A stretch of 64,000 nucleotides of DNA, taken from the NCBI GenBank assembly GCA_030247885.1, contig JAPDRO010000007.1:1061501-1125500 (forward strand), read 5' to 3'. This DNA comes from Taxawa tesnikishii (nom. ined.). Taxonomy: Eukaryota; Ascomycota; Dothideomycetes; Dothideales. The position numbers were made by a program, and so were the translations under genes. Shown here piece after piece: positions 1 to 11,496 of the stretch (positions are counted from its first letter, which is position 1; each line of letters starts with the position of its first letter). Under the pieces are notes generated by a model that saw only the letters and a list, made by a program, of their open reading frames with translations, did not search any database and was not told where the DNA came from.

Positions 1-1403
1 GAGGGTTGTTGGATGGAAAGCTGAAGTGGAGTGGCTGCCGAACGGCGGGCTAATCGATGTTTTTATGCAACTAGACAGGGCGTCCCGAAAGAAGACCCTG
101 AGCCCTTGTCCGGGTTTCAAAACAGGCGAATAGCAGCATTCCAGGCGCATGCACCCACCTGAGCCCTGCACGCCAGCAGCGTCGTCAGCATCATTTTCCT
201 GCTTGGCTTTGTCTTTCATCGCAAGCGGCAAAGCCAATTCTTTGCTTTTGGCCGCATGCAGCAGTGCATTGCTCATGGGATCGTTCGCTTGAATTGTGCA
301 ATGGCCGGTGGGAGGCCACGGTAGAGGCGCAGTCGCCGTACCTTGCAGCAAGCACCGCCTGCCACTGCAGCTTGGGCATTGGGCATTGGGCATTGGGCAT
401 TGGCCAGAGGGCATTGGCCAGAGGGCAGAGGGCAGAGGGCAGAGGGCAGAGGGCAGAGGGCAGAGCCGCACTCAGGCCGGCCAAGCCTGCCCGAGTGCCA
501 ACGCCATGCTCTCAAAATAGTATCACACCACGCCGTCCAGAAAAAACCTGGGGAACACCAAATAGTCCGCTCGTAAAAGGCGAACGGCTCGCCCATACCG
601 TCCGTATACGTTACCGCTGTCAGGCAAGCAGTGCAGCCGCACCCGTTTCCAATAATACTGTCTGGTCGGTCAACACCGTCGCCAGCGTTTGCCGAAAGGA
701 GAGTTCCAGCCAAGGGTTTGCATAAGCACTCTATCTACCAGTCAAGCATAGGTGCTTGTCTGCGGCAAGCAGTTCATCCGCTGTTCCTGGACAACTCCTT
801 CAGAACTACGCTCAGTGCCGAGAAGGCGGCATGACCGGACCAGCCACAGTGATCGCCAAACACGACGGACTTTTAGTTCTCCTCCCTGGCCTTCAGGATC
901 ACTGTTGGGAGCAGCTTCACCATTGTCGTTTCGAGTTGCTAACTAAAGATGCTTTGAAGTGGAACCGATTCAACGTCTGCTGGTTTCTTGTCTGCTCGGC
1001 TCCTTTGCTGGAAGCAAACCTCGATCACATTGATCGACTCGGCAGTGGCGCGGTGTTGCGGTTCGGTAGACACGGTCCGCAGTAGCAACTTCTGTCGTTT
1101 CGCGCCCACCTTCTTCAACTCATCTGCCAAGGGACACGCACCTCACCCTTTTCTGTATACCAGTTCTGGACATAACATATAGGTTCTGTATAGGATTTAG
1201 GCATCACTAGGCTAGTTGGTCCTGCTTTGCAAGAGTGCCGCTTCTCGTGGTCTTATTCCACAGCAAACGTCTAATCACTCACGTCATTATTCCTCAATAA
1301 TAACAACGTACGGATCACCACCACAACTTTACAAACACCTATAGATATCGCATTCAGGGTGGCGCTCTCTTCTTGGAAAGTATTGTCTTGTTTGAAATAC
1401 AGA
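1..1403. other. Gene-free left end
   Basis: I see no supportable gene here. Open frames on both strands at about 190-830 are low-complexity translations of the heptanucleotide repeat at 374-464. The rest is mixed sequence with no recognisable protein, tRNA or transposon end. The last few dozen bases are the presumed promoter and 5' leader of the histidine phosphatase gene that begins at 1404. Confidence 0.6.
374..464. repeat. Heptanucleotide minisatellite, 13 units
   Basis: Thirteen back-to-back 7-base units. Four GGGCATT come first, then GGCCAGA, GGGCATT and GGCCAGA, then six GGGCAGA. The units keep the frame of seven throughout and the variants are grouped, with a mixed zone in the middle. 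This is what repeated slippage or unequal exchange of neighbouring units would leave. Seven is not a multiple of three, so every reading frame is open, which explains the repetitive Cys/Pro/Leu-rich frames that overlap it. Confidence 0.95.
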
Positions 1404-2859
1404 ATGGCACCTACAGTAATTCTAATCAGGCGTACGTACAGCTTGATGAACTCGTGCGCTTCATTCTCTGACACACCGTCAAAGACGGAGAAGCAGCCCA
1501 CAACGTTACGCAGAATTATGAACTTCCGGATCCTGAGCTCACCGAAAAGGGCAAACAGCAATGCAAGGATATGCAGGATCACCTGCGCGAGAACCTCCCT
1601 GTCGCCCACGAGATCGAGCTGATCATCACGAGCCCAATGATCCGGACGCTACAGACGACTACCATCGGGCTCGACTGGCTGATCAAGAAAGGCGTACCGA
1701 TAGAGCCTGATGCTATGTGGCAGGGTGAGATCATCCCCTCCTCTCAGTCGTTTCTCGCCTGAGTTTTGCATTTGCTTCGATCGAGAGGTAAAAGACGCTC
1801 AGACACGTATGATGCTGTTGCCAATCACACTTCCAATTTAGTTTCTTGTGTTTCCCTGGATGGTTTTCCGTCAATTAGCATTTCTGGTCCTCAGCAGCAT
1901 AAGCAGGTGTATGGACGGAAGAGGCTGTATAAGATCCGGTGATGCATGGTGGAAGATGGGATGCTGCATGATCGTGCACCGTCGTCCCCGCAGGCTCCCA
2001 AGTTTTCAGGCGCTTCTTAGGCTGTCACACATCCAACGAATGCGCGATGTCTTTGACACAGACTTGGGTTTTCTTAACGTCTTCCACTCACCACCTTATT
2101 GTCAACTTGTCCTTGCAGTCGATCCGAAGCTGACATGATCAGAAAACTCATCGAAACCTTGTGACACCGGATCTCCTGCGCAAGAACTCATGCAAAAATA
2201 TCCCTCGATCGACTTCAGCAAACTCGATCCTGTCTATCCATCAAAGGACAAGGGGACACCGTACCACTTCAGCCGAACCGACGTTCTCTCCCGCGGAGAA
2301 GCCTGCCTCAAAGATCTATATTCGCGCAAAGAAAAGGTCATCGCCGTGGTATCTCACTCTGGGTTCCTACGAACCGGCATTAGTCACGTCAAGTATGTTC
2401 CAACCCCTCTTTCCCTTCTCTGACGTCCTGCCGCGTTATTCCAAACGAGAACGCTCAAGGGTTGCCGCAGGAATGGAAAGCAGAAGTCATCGCCCATGTA
2501 CATCTCGCTCCTCTCCGAGCACGCAGCCCCTAACCTTCTCTCCCCTTCTCCTTCTCCTTCTCCTCCCCCTTCCCGTCGACCTGTACACCCACTAACTCTG
2601 CGTCAGATATGCTAATGCCGACTACCGCGTCTTCGACTTTATGGAGTCGAACGCTACGAAGTCCGATCCGCCGGAACTGCTCGAGTGGCCACTGACGGCA
2701 GAGCGAGGCGGCGGCATGGGCAGGAGTGAGAAAGGCAGAGCTGAGATTGAGCCGAGGGACTTTCCGCAGGAACAAGAAGAAGAGGTCGTTGGTGAAGTCA
2801 AGGAGCAGCTGGGAGAGAAGACTAAAGGAGAGGCGGCAAAAGAAGTGCCGGACAAATGA
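1404..2859 (+). CDS. Histidine phosphatase superfamily protein (phosphoglycerate mutase-like)
   Basis: Four exons (1404-1431, 1485-1724, 2143-2392, 2607-2859) join in frame to 256 residues. The first intron splits the catalytic histidine codon (c|ac), and splicing creates the RHGEAAHN motif after MAPTVILI. Later come SPMIRTLQTT, a QENSSKPCDTGSP segment typical of the fungal subgroup, and VVSHSGFLRT with the second catalytic His. The family hydrolyses phosphate esters through a phospho-His intermediate; fungal members like this are annotated as broad-specificity phosphatases, and the substrate here is unknown. The C-terminal ~50 residues are Glu/Lys-rich and probably disordered. Intron 2 (418 bases) and intron 3 (214 bases) are long for this window; intron 3 has a CTAAC branch site just before its acceptor. 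Confidence 0.88.
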
Positions 2860-3091
2860 AAAAAAAACGGACGAGGCGAGATGGCATGATGTGACTATCT
2901 ACGCGGAAGAGAGCCATACACAAGGAGATTCGTGCACAAATGAGAATGGAAGACGGTGAGAACGCAGCAACAGACTGCTGATTTGTTGCCGTGACCAGAA
3001 GACCTATACCTTACGTATGGTAGGACCTCGATTTCAACGTGTCGAAGGCCTCTTCCAATGTAAGGTAAACGCTGACATCTGTAAGGTAAGC

Positions 3092-4078
3092 CTACTTTTC
3101 AGAATCGCTGTAGAATTCCATCCAATCTGGGCCATACGCCTCCAAGCTCACCACTCTCTCCCACTGCCGCCCCGCCGCGGAAGTGTCCAGGTGGACATGT
3201 ACCCTGAAGAGAACCTGCCACGCTTCGTTGAACGGATAGAATACCCTGCCCTTCTTGTCTTCTTGGGGGTATAGCCTACAATCGCACATCGCTATCATCT
3301 CAGCCCCAAAGGGCGCAGGCGGGCTTTCCCACGTTTTCAAAATGCCATCGTGCGCGCTATCGATGCGGATGACGCGGTAACCCTCCTGCTTCGCCTGACG
3401 CATGATGAAGTGCGAAAGAGTCTTCATCAGGCCGTTTCCAGTGTGGTTCCGCAAGGTGCACATGGCATTCACCATCAGCACCCGCTTCGGCTCCCTAGGC
3501 TTCCAGTTCTTCCCCATCGAATCAAACTCCAGGTCGGAGCAGATGATCTCCAGAGGAGGCAACACGCGAACCAGCGCTCTGGTCCTCGCCATGTTCTCGT
3601 TAGCGCCGTCGTAGGTGAGCGCGACCGCCACCAAGGGAATGTCCATCAGCTCGAGCATTTCTTCGCCGTTGATCCGCTGATCTTGTTTCTCGTGCCAGTA
3701 CACTCTGCCACCCGAAGCCTCGGACTGTGGGCGCTTGAACTTGTATTCGAGATCGAAGATTCCGAACGACATGCCTGATTGTAGCTGACGCTCTACCAAG
3801 TATGTTATAGGTTTCATAACGGCCCAAAATCGCTTCGACAGTTCCGTTGGGCTGGTGTAGACTCTGGTCCATAGTGGGCTGTCGAAGGCGCCGCTATGGA
3901 GTATAACGGCTCTTGCCCATTCCATGTGACCCGAATTGAGTCTCCGGATCTGGTAGCGTGAGGGCAGGTTTGCAGGCCTGTCGAAAAACTCCTGTTGGCA
4001 TGATTCATTAGGATTTGTGGGAACTGAAGCGCGTGGCGTGTAGGAAGTTTTCAATATAGTCGAGTATAAGGGTGGCAT
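3092..4078 (-). CDS. Putative GNAT-like acyltransferase, fungal
   Basis: A single open exon encodes 328 residues starting MPPLYSTILKTSYTPR; the frame extends further upstream but without an ATG. No signal peptide or membrane segment is seen. The stretch MCTLRNHTGNGLMKTLSHF followed by KQEGYRVIRIDSAHDG (about residues 225-262) resembles motif A of GNAT acetyltransferases, where a Gly-rich loop and following helix bind acetyl-CoA. After it comes a Trp/Pro/Phe-rich region. The assignment rests on this motif pattern only. An alternative is an unnamed fungal protein of the same fold without catalytic activity. The gene is tail to tail with the histidine phosphatase, whose stop lies 232 bases away. 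Confidence 0.6.
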   Translation of the reverse strand: MPPLYSTILKTSYTPRASVPTNPNESCQQEFFDRPANLPSRYQIRRLNSGHMEWARAVILHSGAFDSPLWTRVYTSPTELSKRFWAVMKPITYLVERQLQSGMSFGIFDLEYKFKRPQSEASGGRVYWHEKQDQRINGEEMLELMDIPLVAVALTYDGANENMARTRALVRVLPPLEIICSDLEFDSMGKNWKPREPKRVLMVNAMCTLRNHTGNGLMKTLSHFIMRQAKQEGYRVIRIDSAHDGILKTWESPPAPFGAEMIAMCDCRLYPQEDKKGRVFYPFNEAWQVLFRVHVHLDTSAAGRQWERVVSLEAYGPDWMEFYSDSEK

Positions 4079-4789
4079 CGGAGGAAGGTAGATATACGCA
4101 ATGCGGAAGATTATCAGACCACCGCACAAGACAACAGATGAGAGGCCCTGTATGGTATTAAATATGCTCTCCGCCCCACGTTCTGTGACGCAGGAAACCG
4201 AACGAGCTTATTATAGACCGGAGGCCTTACATGTGCTTCATCAGTAGCTGCGGAACAATATATTCTCCGAGCCGTAAGATGGATTAAGTACAAGAAGAGC
4301 AAGGGAACATTGACCCACGTCCTTAATCCTTTGCGTCTTACTAGCAAGAGCACCCGACTATATTGTACCCCAAGGTAATAGGGAGGAATCTCTAGCCGCC
4401 ATCCAGGACTAGACAAGGTCAGTGACTTGCAACTAACGCTCATAGCAAAAAGAGGACATAAAACTTACGGCCAAACATGGCTGTTGTACTGCGACTGTCA
4501 TGTTCGCTAAAGTAACCTGCAACAAACAACTGCGTGACTTCTCTATCGTTAAAACATGCCTGAGTGAGCGACTAGAGCAAACGACGATCTGGTCATCATC
4601 CGCCTCTGAAATGATACTACCTGAGCTACAGCAGCGAAGCAGCCACATGCCCTGACCACGAAGGCTATCCTCACCACGCAGAAGATCGTTCGGCTTCATG
4701 AACTGATTATGATCGATCCATTCCTTTTATGGTTGAACGTAGGTATATTATACGGTGTCATATCTTCATAACTTCCTCGTAGTAACCGC
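4079..4789. other. Intergenic, no gene seen
   Basis: This holds the presumed promoter of the acetyltransferase-like gene and the 3' end of the CsbD-like gene. Open frames on the minus strand (4114-4443, 4433-4699) show no family resemblance and no splice structure that would join them. Confidence 0.5.
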
Positions 4790-5132
4790 TCATTGCTTCT
4801 TGTGAGCGCTGGCGGCGCCCTCCTGCTCCATACCCTCGCATCCCGTCATGCGTCCTGCAACCTCCTCCGCCTTGCCGTATCCATCGCGTGCAGGGTCGCG
4901 GTTGGCGCTCGCGGCCTTCATGGCGTCGATGCCGGCTTGTTTGTCTGAAGATCCGGAGTTTGCCCACTCTTGGTTACCAGTTACGCTGCCGATAACACCC
5001 TGATTGGTGTGTCAGTGGATCGAGTGTGGGGATGGAGGAGAGGAGGGAGAGGGAACGTCTTACCTCAGCTGCGCCCTTGACGTACTGGACATGGCCGCCG
5101 ACAAGGGATGGGTTCTGGTCGTTGGAAGACAT
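4790..5132 (-). CDS. CsbD-like small stress protein (Hmp1-like)
   Basis: Two exons (5132-5064 and 4999-4790) flank a 64-base intron and join in phase 0 to give 92 residues. The protein begins MSSNDQNPSLVGGHVQYVKG, continues through EGVIGSVTGNQEWANSG, and ends in a Lys/Ala/Gly/Glu-rich hydrophilic stretch (QEGAASAHKKQ). This is the layout of the CsbD superfamily, which in fungi includes proteins annotated as mismatched base pair and cruciform DNA recognition protein (Hmp1). Bacterial CsbD is a general stress protein; the fungal function is poorly known. It is highly polar, has no Cys and no targeting signal, and is probably soluble and partly disordered. Confidence 0.8.
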
Positions 5133-5555
5133 TTTCCCCGGTGTTGTGATATTGGGAGTGGGATTGGCTGAGTGTGGGGTAGAGTGGATGTGTGCTGAGA
5201 GTAGAGATGGTCGAGGAACAAAGAGAGGTATAAGAAAGCACTCAATGGCAATGGAGGCGGTAGTGACATCATCTCGTGTCCAAAGTGATCACTCAGATCT
5301 TCGCCGATCGATGCGGGTTCCTGCAGATTGATCTAATCTAATCTGTGAACTGCTGTACTACGACGAGAACCCTGTCTCGACACAGCCATATCAGGGACAA
5401 GATGTGAGTTGGAGTATTACAATCATCCATAGCAGAAGAACAACAACAATCTACGGGGGTATCGTATCCACAGCTCCCAGTCTATGCCAATCCAAATCTG
5501 AACTCCACGCTCTGCGTCAAAAACTCAATGCCTCCATACGGATGCCCTGCGACTT
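5133..5555. other. Intergenic, no gene seen
   Basis: This contains the upstream region of the CsbD-like gene and the 3' flank of the ThrE-type transporter gene. It is rich in TCTC and CACACA-type short repeats around 5150-5260; nothing else is recognised. Confidence 0.5.
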
Positions 5556-8500
5556 CTAGAAGCTGAACAGCCCACTTCTCCTCTTCCCGAATGGATACAC
5601 AACCAGCGCACTCAAAAACAAGCCCACCGTGATTCCAATCGCAATCTGAATCACACTGTAACCCACGTTGAAGACCACGCTGTTCAGACCTTGATACCCG
5701 AGCTCCAGCTGTGTGGTGCTGACAACGGTCGTCCCGTTTGTGCCGTTGCCTGTGATCTGGTCCGCGCTCGCGAGGCCGCTTATCAAGCTACCGCTGACAG
5801 CAAGCCCACTAGGTACTTGCACGAAGATAGCCGGCAGCATCGCCGTGGCTGCAAGGCTGTATCCGATGCGACGCTTGTGGCGCACAAAAGTGCTCTCCGC
5901 ATCTCCGATCGTCTGCTCCTCGTACGAGAGCGCCTCCACCTTTGCGCCTCGCAAGTTACGCTGGCGGAACAGGCGAGTGACGGACTTCGAAATTGGTCGC
6001 AACCGGTCTTCCCATTGGTCCAGACACCAGTTTTCGAACCGCTTGCCGAGACGGGTGTACAGGTTGGCCATGACACCGATGGCCAGCGCCCCGAGCGTGT
6101 TGCTGACTTGCGTGTTGCCACTGAAGCGCTTGGCGGCATAGAAGTTGACAATGAAGCCTACAAAGGCAATGACTATCATGACGGGTGCTTGCTTCCACTT
6201 GCCCTGATTGATGACGATGAGGCAAAATGTGAAGATCGGCACCGCGATGAACTGATACTTTTCGGGTAGTGGGTTGTGGCAGGATGTTTCGGACGTGGCG
6301 TGCCGGTCCACGATTCCATACATCGCAGTTCCGATGGTTATGCCGTATCCGAGGAACAGCGAGTAGATGATAGCATATACCATGCGTACTGAACCAGCCA
6401 CTATACTGCGTGACTGCAGCTCGAGTGAGGCGCACAGAACCATATATCCAGGTAGTATTAGCGCGATACTACTCTGCGCAAGGGCGGAGAAACAAAACAA
6501 TCTGCCTCCATGGATCGACCCAAAAGCCCGAGCGAGAAACGAGGTAATCACAGCGGCCGACACTTCGAGAACGTTAGAGTACAGCTCCGATTGCGGGGCT
6601 ATAACAAGTTGGAGGACACCAAGGAGACATCCAAGAAGGAATGCGATAGGCAGGTCGATCAGGCGCGCTCCAAACGCGAACGGTCCGACAGAAGCCGATG
6701 CGAGTCCATAGAAGGGGATGAGGACCCATTTGTTGAATCTAGGTGGGCTTGTCATGATCTCGTCTAGGCGTTGTGTGGCCTCTTCAACACCCATCTGGTC
6801 GTGCAGTACATCCTTGTACACTTCGTGGGTGTCTCGAAGTTTTCCGAAATCCAGACCGGGATTAACACGGACGAGCTTAACCTCCGTGGTATGAGTTTGT
6901 GGATCATCGAATGACATGAGCATTGAATTGGGAATGTAAAGGAATTGGGCTTCAATCTCCAACACTCTCGCGGAATATTTCATGTACTCCTCAAGCCGGT
7001 GAGTCGGTGCGCCATACATCATCAACGCCCGGCACAATTTGAGAAGATACCTCTGCATTGCGATGGTCTCGGCAATATGGACGGTGATCCTATTTTCCTC
7101 CTGGCGAGACCGGCTGAAGCGCGAAAGCATCCCTGAGCTGTACGAGCGCTTAGAACTAGGCCGCTTTTGCTCTGCTTGATACTGACGGAGGCGCTCGCTG
7201 ACCTCTTCGCTCATGCTAAGACCGCCGATTGTGCTTGCTCCCATGGTTGATGAACTCACTAGACGGCCCAAAGACGAGGATGACTGGGACGCGTGCTTGT
7301 GAGAAAGAAACCAATACTTGCTTGATCTCCCGCCAACGGGTGTGCTAGCCCCAGAGCCGGGTGGAGAGTGCTGTGGTGTTGGTGTTCCAGTTCCATAAGG
7401 AGATGTACCCGGTGTGTGTCCGGCTCCACTTGCATCTGGTGCGCTTGACTGTCGACGATGCGTCCTAGGCAGGCTGGACGACCCGGTTGGAGTGCCGGCC
7501 CCGTCTGTGTTGTAGAGCTTGAGAAGCGACCCAAGGACTCCACCGCGATACCGTTCAGGCCTTGGAATATATTCAGCCGACTCGAAAGGGTTGCCTCGTT
7601 CCTCCGCTGGAGTGGCGAACCCGGACCGTAGCCCTGAGCTTTCACTATGCAGAACGTATCGTGCAGCGCTACTATGGGCTTGCACAAGCTTATGTGCCTC
7701 GGCGTGAGACGGCCGGCGGTTCGGAGCAGAGCCCAAACCTTCGTCCCCGAGTCGTCCGCATCGCTGTCGTGGTGAAGATTCACCAGAGGTATATTGTTTG
7801 CCAGGATGAGAGGCATCTTGGGGAGTTTGCCCGGATGGGTGACGCTCCTCTGGACACAGGCGCCGATCTGATCTGTTCTCGCCTTTCCAGCCGTTTACCA
7901 CGCTCATGGGCTTGACGAGCGCTGTGATTCCGGTGACTGAGTGCTTCATCAAGGGCGGCATCTTCAAACGTTTCGGACGTGACTGTGAAATTCGAATCCC
8001 CACGCCTGAGCGCTGGACGTGGGTGTCGTGGCACTACAGCTCCGCTTGAAACGATCGAACCGCCTGGGAGAGCGCCGCCGAGGGCTGCACGCAGTTGTTG
8101 AGTAATCTCTGGAGATACCTAGTAAGAATCAGTATGAAATCACAATTTTCAACGCTGCAAGTAAAAAGGCATGCGCCAGTGTTCTCGGCGGGCCGCCGGA
8201 TAGATCAATGACCTTCTCGAGATGCGGTCGGTAAAAGATTGGTCAATCTCACAACTGTCGTCCCAATGCCAGCATCGTTTCTGCTGCAAGGACAGCCGAC
8301 AAGCAACCGACTGTTGAGCCGACAGCCTGTTTGGAAAAACTAGCGTCTTGATTGACGGAGGGCCTTCCAAGGACGCCATTCCATTCGACACTGATCAGCT
8401 GAGAGCCTGCAGGAAGTATGATATAATTGCATTGCGGCAGTAGTCGTTATCAAGCGGACAGCCCATTGAGAACACTAGGAATCTGGTTGTTTTATCAACA

Positions 8501-8876
8501 ACTACGTACCTGAGGAAGGTGCGCCCTGTTTACGGCAGGCGACTCATCGCCACTTGCGTTCCTTGAATGTCGTGGACTGGCGCCTTGACTCTGACCTTCG
8601 ACGGATGACAACAGCAAGAGCGGGCTTTGCTTGGGTGGCGATACGTCTCCTTCGACGCCGATGGTGAGGCTCTTACGATTCCTGCGTCTTTCCAGGATAT
8701 CCGGGTCCTCGCTGGTGGAGAAGCCTACTCTTTTTGTCCTTAGGCTTGTTGCCTCCTCGACTTTGAGGTCGACTGTTGTCAATACTGCTGGGCTGATCAC
8801 TGGACTGGTTCGAGGCTCCCATGGTGGTGTCGTTGTGATCACCGAATGGGTCCAGGTCGAAATATGGGGTTTCCAT
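5556..8876 (-). CDS. Prm10/ThrE-type membrane transporter (DUF1212/DUF3815), frame-broken N-terminus
   Basis: The C-terminal ~480 residues are clear: KLCRALMMYGAPTHRLEEYM starts the ThrE domain, followed by about ten hydrophobic segments and a second ThrE-like domain, ending PFGKRRSGLFSF. Family members include yeast Prm10 (pheromone-regulated membrane protein 10) and bacterial threonine exporters; the fungal substrate is unknown. The N-terminal ~350 residues are Ser/Pro/Arg-rich and probably cytosolic. I place the start at METPYFDLDPFGD (8876) and an intron at 8119-8509 (LPQ|VSPEITQQL). The conserved N-terminal pieces RVGFST, SAPVSRG, NIPLV and EAHKLVQAH lie in different frames. They change at T5 (8731-8735), G4 (7820-7823) and C4 (7745-7748), consistent with single-base sequence errors. 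A 49-base intron near 7850-7900 could alternatively explain the net shift of the latter two. Confidence 0.85.
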
Positions 8877-11496
8877 GACGGCGGCGGCGGCGGTATGGCG
8901 GAGAGTTGGCCCCACCTCTATCCGATAATGGAATGCAGTCCTGGTATGCGGGTCCGGGGCGGGTGGACTCAAACAATGGATTTGTTCTTTGTCGGTGGAG
9001 TAGAGATTAGAGATTAGAGATTAAGATAGGATCGGCCTTCGGCAAGCTGTAGTATGCGACGAAAGGATTCCACTCAGTTGCGGATGAAAACGCGGCAACT
9101 AAAGCTGCAATGAAGAACAAATGAAGAATGTGGTTTTCGGGAGAGAAAAGATGAAGAGATCTATTTTGTTTCGCACAAACGCTGTCCTTCCACACACGCG
9201 CAAGAGCAAGAGCGTGTCATATACAGTTTTTGGGAAGGAAAGAGTGGGTTCCAATCGGGCGACGGGCGGGATGACTGCGGCTTCGGAACGTTGAAATTTT
9301 GAAAGGTAGAAGTACAACGGTGTAAGCAGCAAGTGCAGTACAGCATTCGTAATCACTGAGGAAAGTGATGGAAAGCGGTTCCTGCAGTTGTCAGAAATAA
9401 TGTAGGGCATGGGAGCTTTTCAGCTCGTCCATGGCAGTTGCACGCGGTGGAGCCCGATAGTGATCTCCGCGCATCCGCCAAATACATACCCCAACGATGC
9501 GCCGCTGGGTGTACGGCCGTGCGCGACTTGGAAGACCCCATGCCTGATCTACACAAGACTGGCCTCTTTGCTATCAGTGACCCACTGCTGTATTCCAGTC
9601 TAGAAACACACATGTGTCGTGAAAGGGAGATTCTGGTGGTGAGATATGGCATCAGACGAGCCCGTGCGACTCCGATCGTCGCTCGCTCCGATATCAGTGG
9701 GAGGATTTTATCCGTGGACCGTCTTGACTGCTCGTGCAACAGCGGTCCGTCCCATAGGCGAGTGCTATACAGCTAGTCAGGCGCAGCTGACAGGCTCGGA
9801 TACAAGCCGTGGTACTGAGAGGGTCCACTACGATACAGGACGTCCCTGAATCGGGCAAACGCGCGAGATGGCTCGTGACGAGCATGTGAAGGTTGAAGAA
9901 GCAAGCCGGTGAGGACAGTAATCCGTCGCTCAGGCTATCGCAGCAGCCAAACAGTTCAACAGTCTTCGCAGATGATGCAGTGAGGCGACAGGGGAAGAAA
10001 GGCCTGAGAAGAGAAACACGAACTGGGCGACGAAGGATACGAATGAGTGGAAGGCCCGATAGGGGAATCCGGGCGACGCGAAACGATGCGAACGGGTGAC
10101 TTGGCGTTCGAAAAAGGAGGCGTGTCGCTTGGCTTGAATGATGTTGCGCCGTAGGGTCTCATGAACTAAAGTCACCGATCCGAAAGCCGGCGGTTCGGGA
10201 CTGACTCAACTTCGCTCTCACATCCACCATCTCTACCCACTACATCTTGTCCCGCAAGACACAACGAACCGTCGTCTCATTCCGCTGCCTTGTTGCTGGA
10301 AGAAGGTCACCCACTCGTCCCGCCGATCCTCTCTCCACATCTGTCAATCGAAGTTCTCACACACGTGAAGGCTTGATCTAAGACAGATATACTCAATGGG
10401 GTGACGTAGCTTTCTACGTGTTCTGGAGTGCACCGTTGTTAGAGATCTTGCGGTTCTTCACTAGTTGCTCACCCCACAGCAGCTCAGGTATTGACGTGGC
10501 GAAGAAGAAGGCTAAGGATACCTAACGTTACTGCCGCATGGCTTTGAAAGTAGCCGATTGTCAACACGCAGTATCGCAGGCCAGGACGGTATCTGAGGAA
10601 GTGAGCTACTTATATCATATCCCTTCACATGTGTCAACCGGCGGCTCTTCAGTGTCAAGAGCAAACCAGATGGCCGTTGAGTCGTGGTAGGGCAAAGTAC
10701 GAAGCACATGAGCGTAGAGATGGCCGATAGGTTTACTTTGTGCCAAGATGATCCACGTGTGTCATGTACTGCAGCGCACAGGTGCGCACACAACTAGGCA
10801 AAGGAATTTCCCTAGATACGCAGCTATATATATATATATATAATGCGCGCTTGCAGAAGCTAGGCAAGACTGATACTGGCACCTAGAAAGCACTGGAGGA
10901 TCTTCATTTATCGACCCCCGATGACTAACGCAAGACTAGTCAATACAATCATCGAGGCACATCGTGTGTTTTCACTTCGATGCGAACTTGTTGTCCTTGC
11001 TGTCTCGCTTCGATTGTTGTAGAGGAAGAGGGGTGGTAGAGAAGAGCAACCTTATATCTGAGCGGTCCGAGTTAACCAGAGCGGTGGACAAAAGAGGTCA
11101 GGTGTGTACATAGTAGCAATGCTTCATTCATTCACAGAGCTGGTATGGGGATACGGGTGCCTAGTGGCCGTCATCAAACTGGTGCATAAGCTTGACACCT
11201 GTGTTGTTCAAGTGTCATACCAGTTCGTAGCCAGAGGCCCGCCATGCAGCCTATTTTATTAAGAGAGTCTGCATCGCTGCTTCTAGTAGAGACGAACAAC
11301 GAACGAAGTGGTCGATGTTGGAATCTTGGCATCATTCCCGGAATGCTTCCGCTTATCGTCATTGGCATTCTTGAAACTTTCCAACCGCGCAACAATCGCA
11401 AGTACTAAGGCACATACGAACACACGCACGCCTTGTAGTCTCAATTGTTCTCTGCCATCGAACATTGTATTGGCTGGTCCGTACTACCACCATACG
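8877..11496. other. 2.6 kb gene-free stretch
   Basis: I find no protein, RNA or mobile-element signature. It contains three units of AGATTAG near 9003-9026 and a (TA)9 tract at 10825-10842. Scattered open frames of 60-130 codons on both strands show no family resemblance. The right end should hold the Rrp42 promoter. Confidence 0.5.
10825..10842. repeat. (TA)9 microsatellite
   Basis: Nine perfect TA dinucleotides inside the long gene-free stretch. Confidence 0.9.

Noticed and set aside
191-834. Several overlapping frames of 60-150 codons with repeated LCPLPSA and GQRAEGR text
   Set aside because: They are translations of the heptanucleotide minisatellite in all frames, with no non-repetitive conserved sequence.
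1848-2138. 96-codon frame inside the 418-base intron of the histidine phosphatase gene
   Set aside because: The flanking exons join perfectly without it, and it has no family resemblance.
7259-7816. 185-codon minus-strand frame inside the ThrE-type gene
   Set aside because: Only its first ~20 residues fit the family; the rest is an off-frame reading of the Ser/Pro-rich N-terminus.
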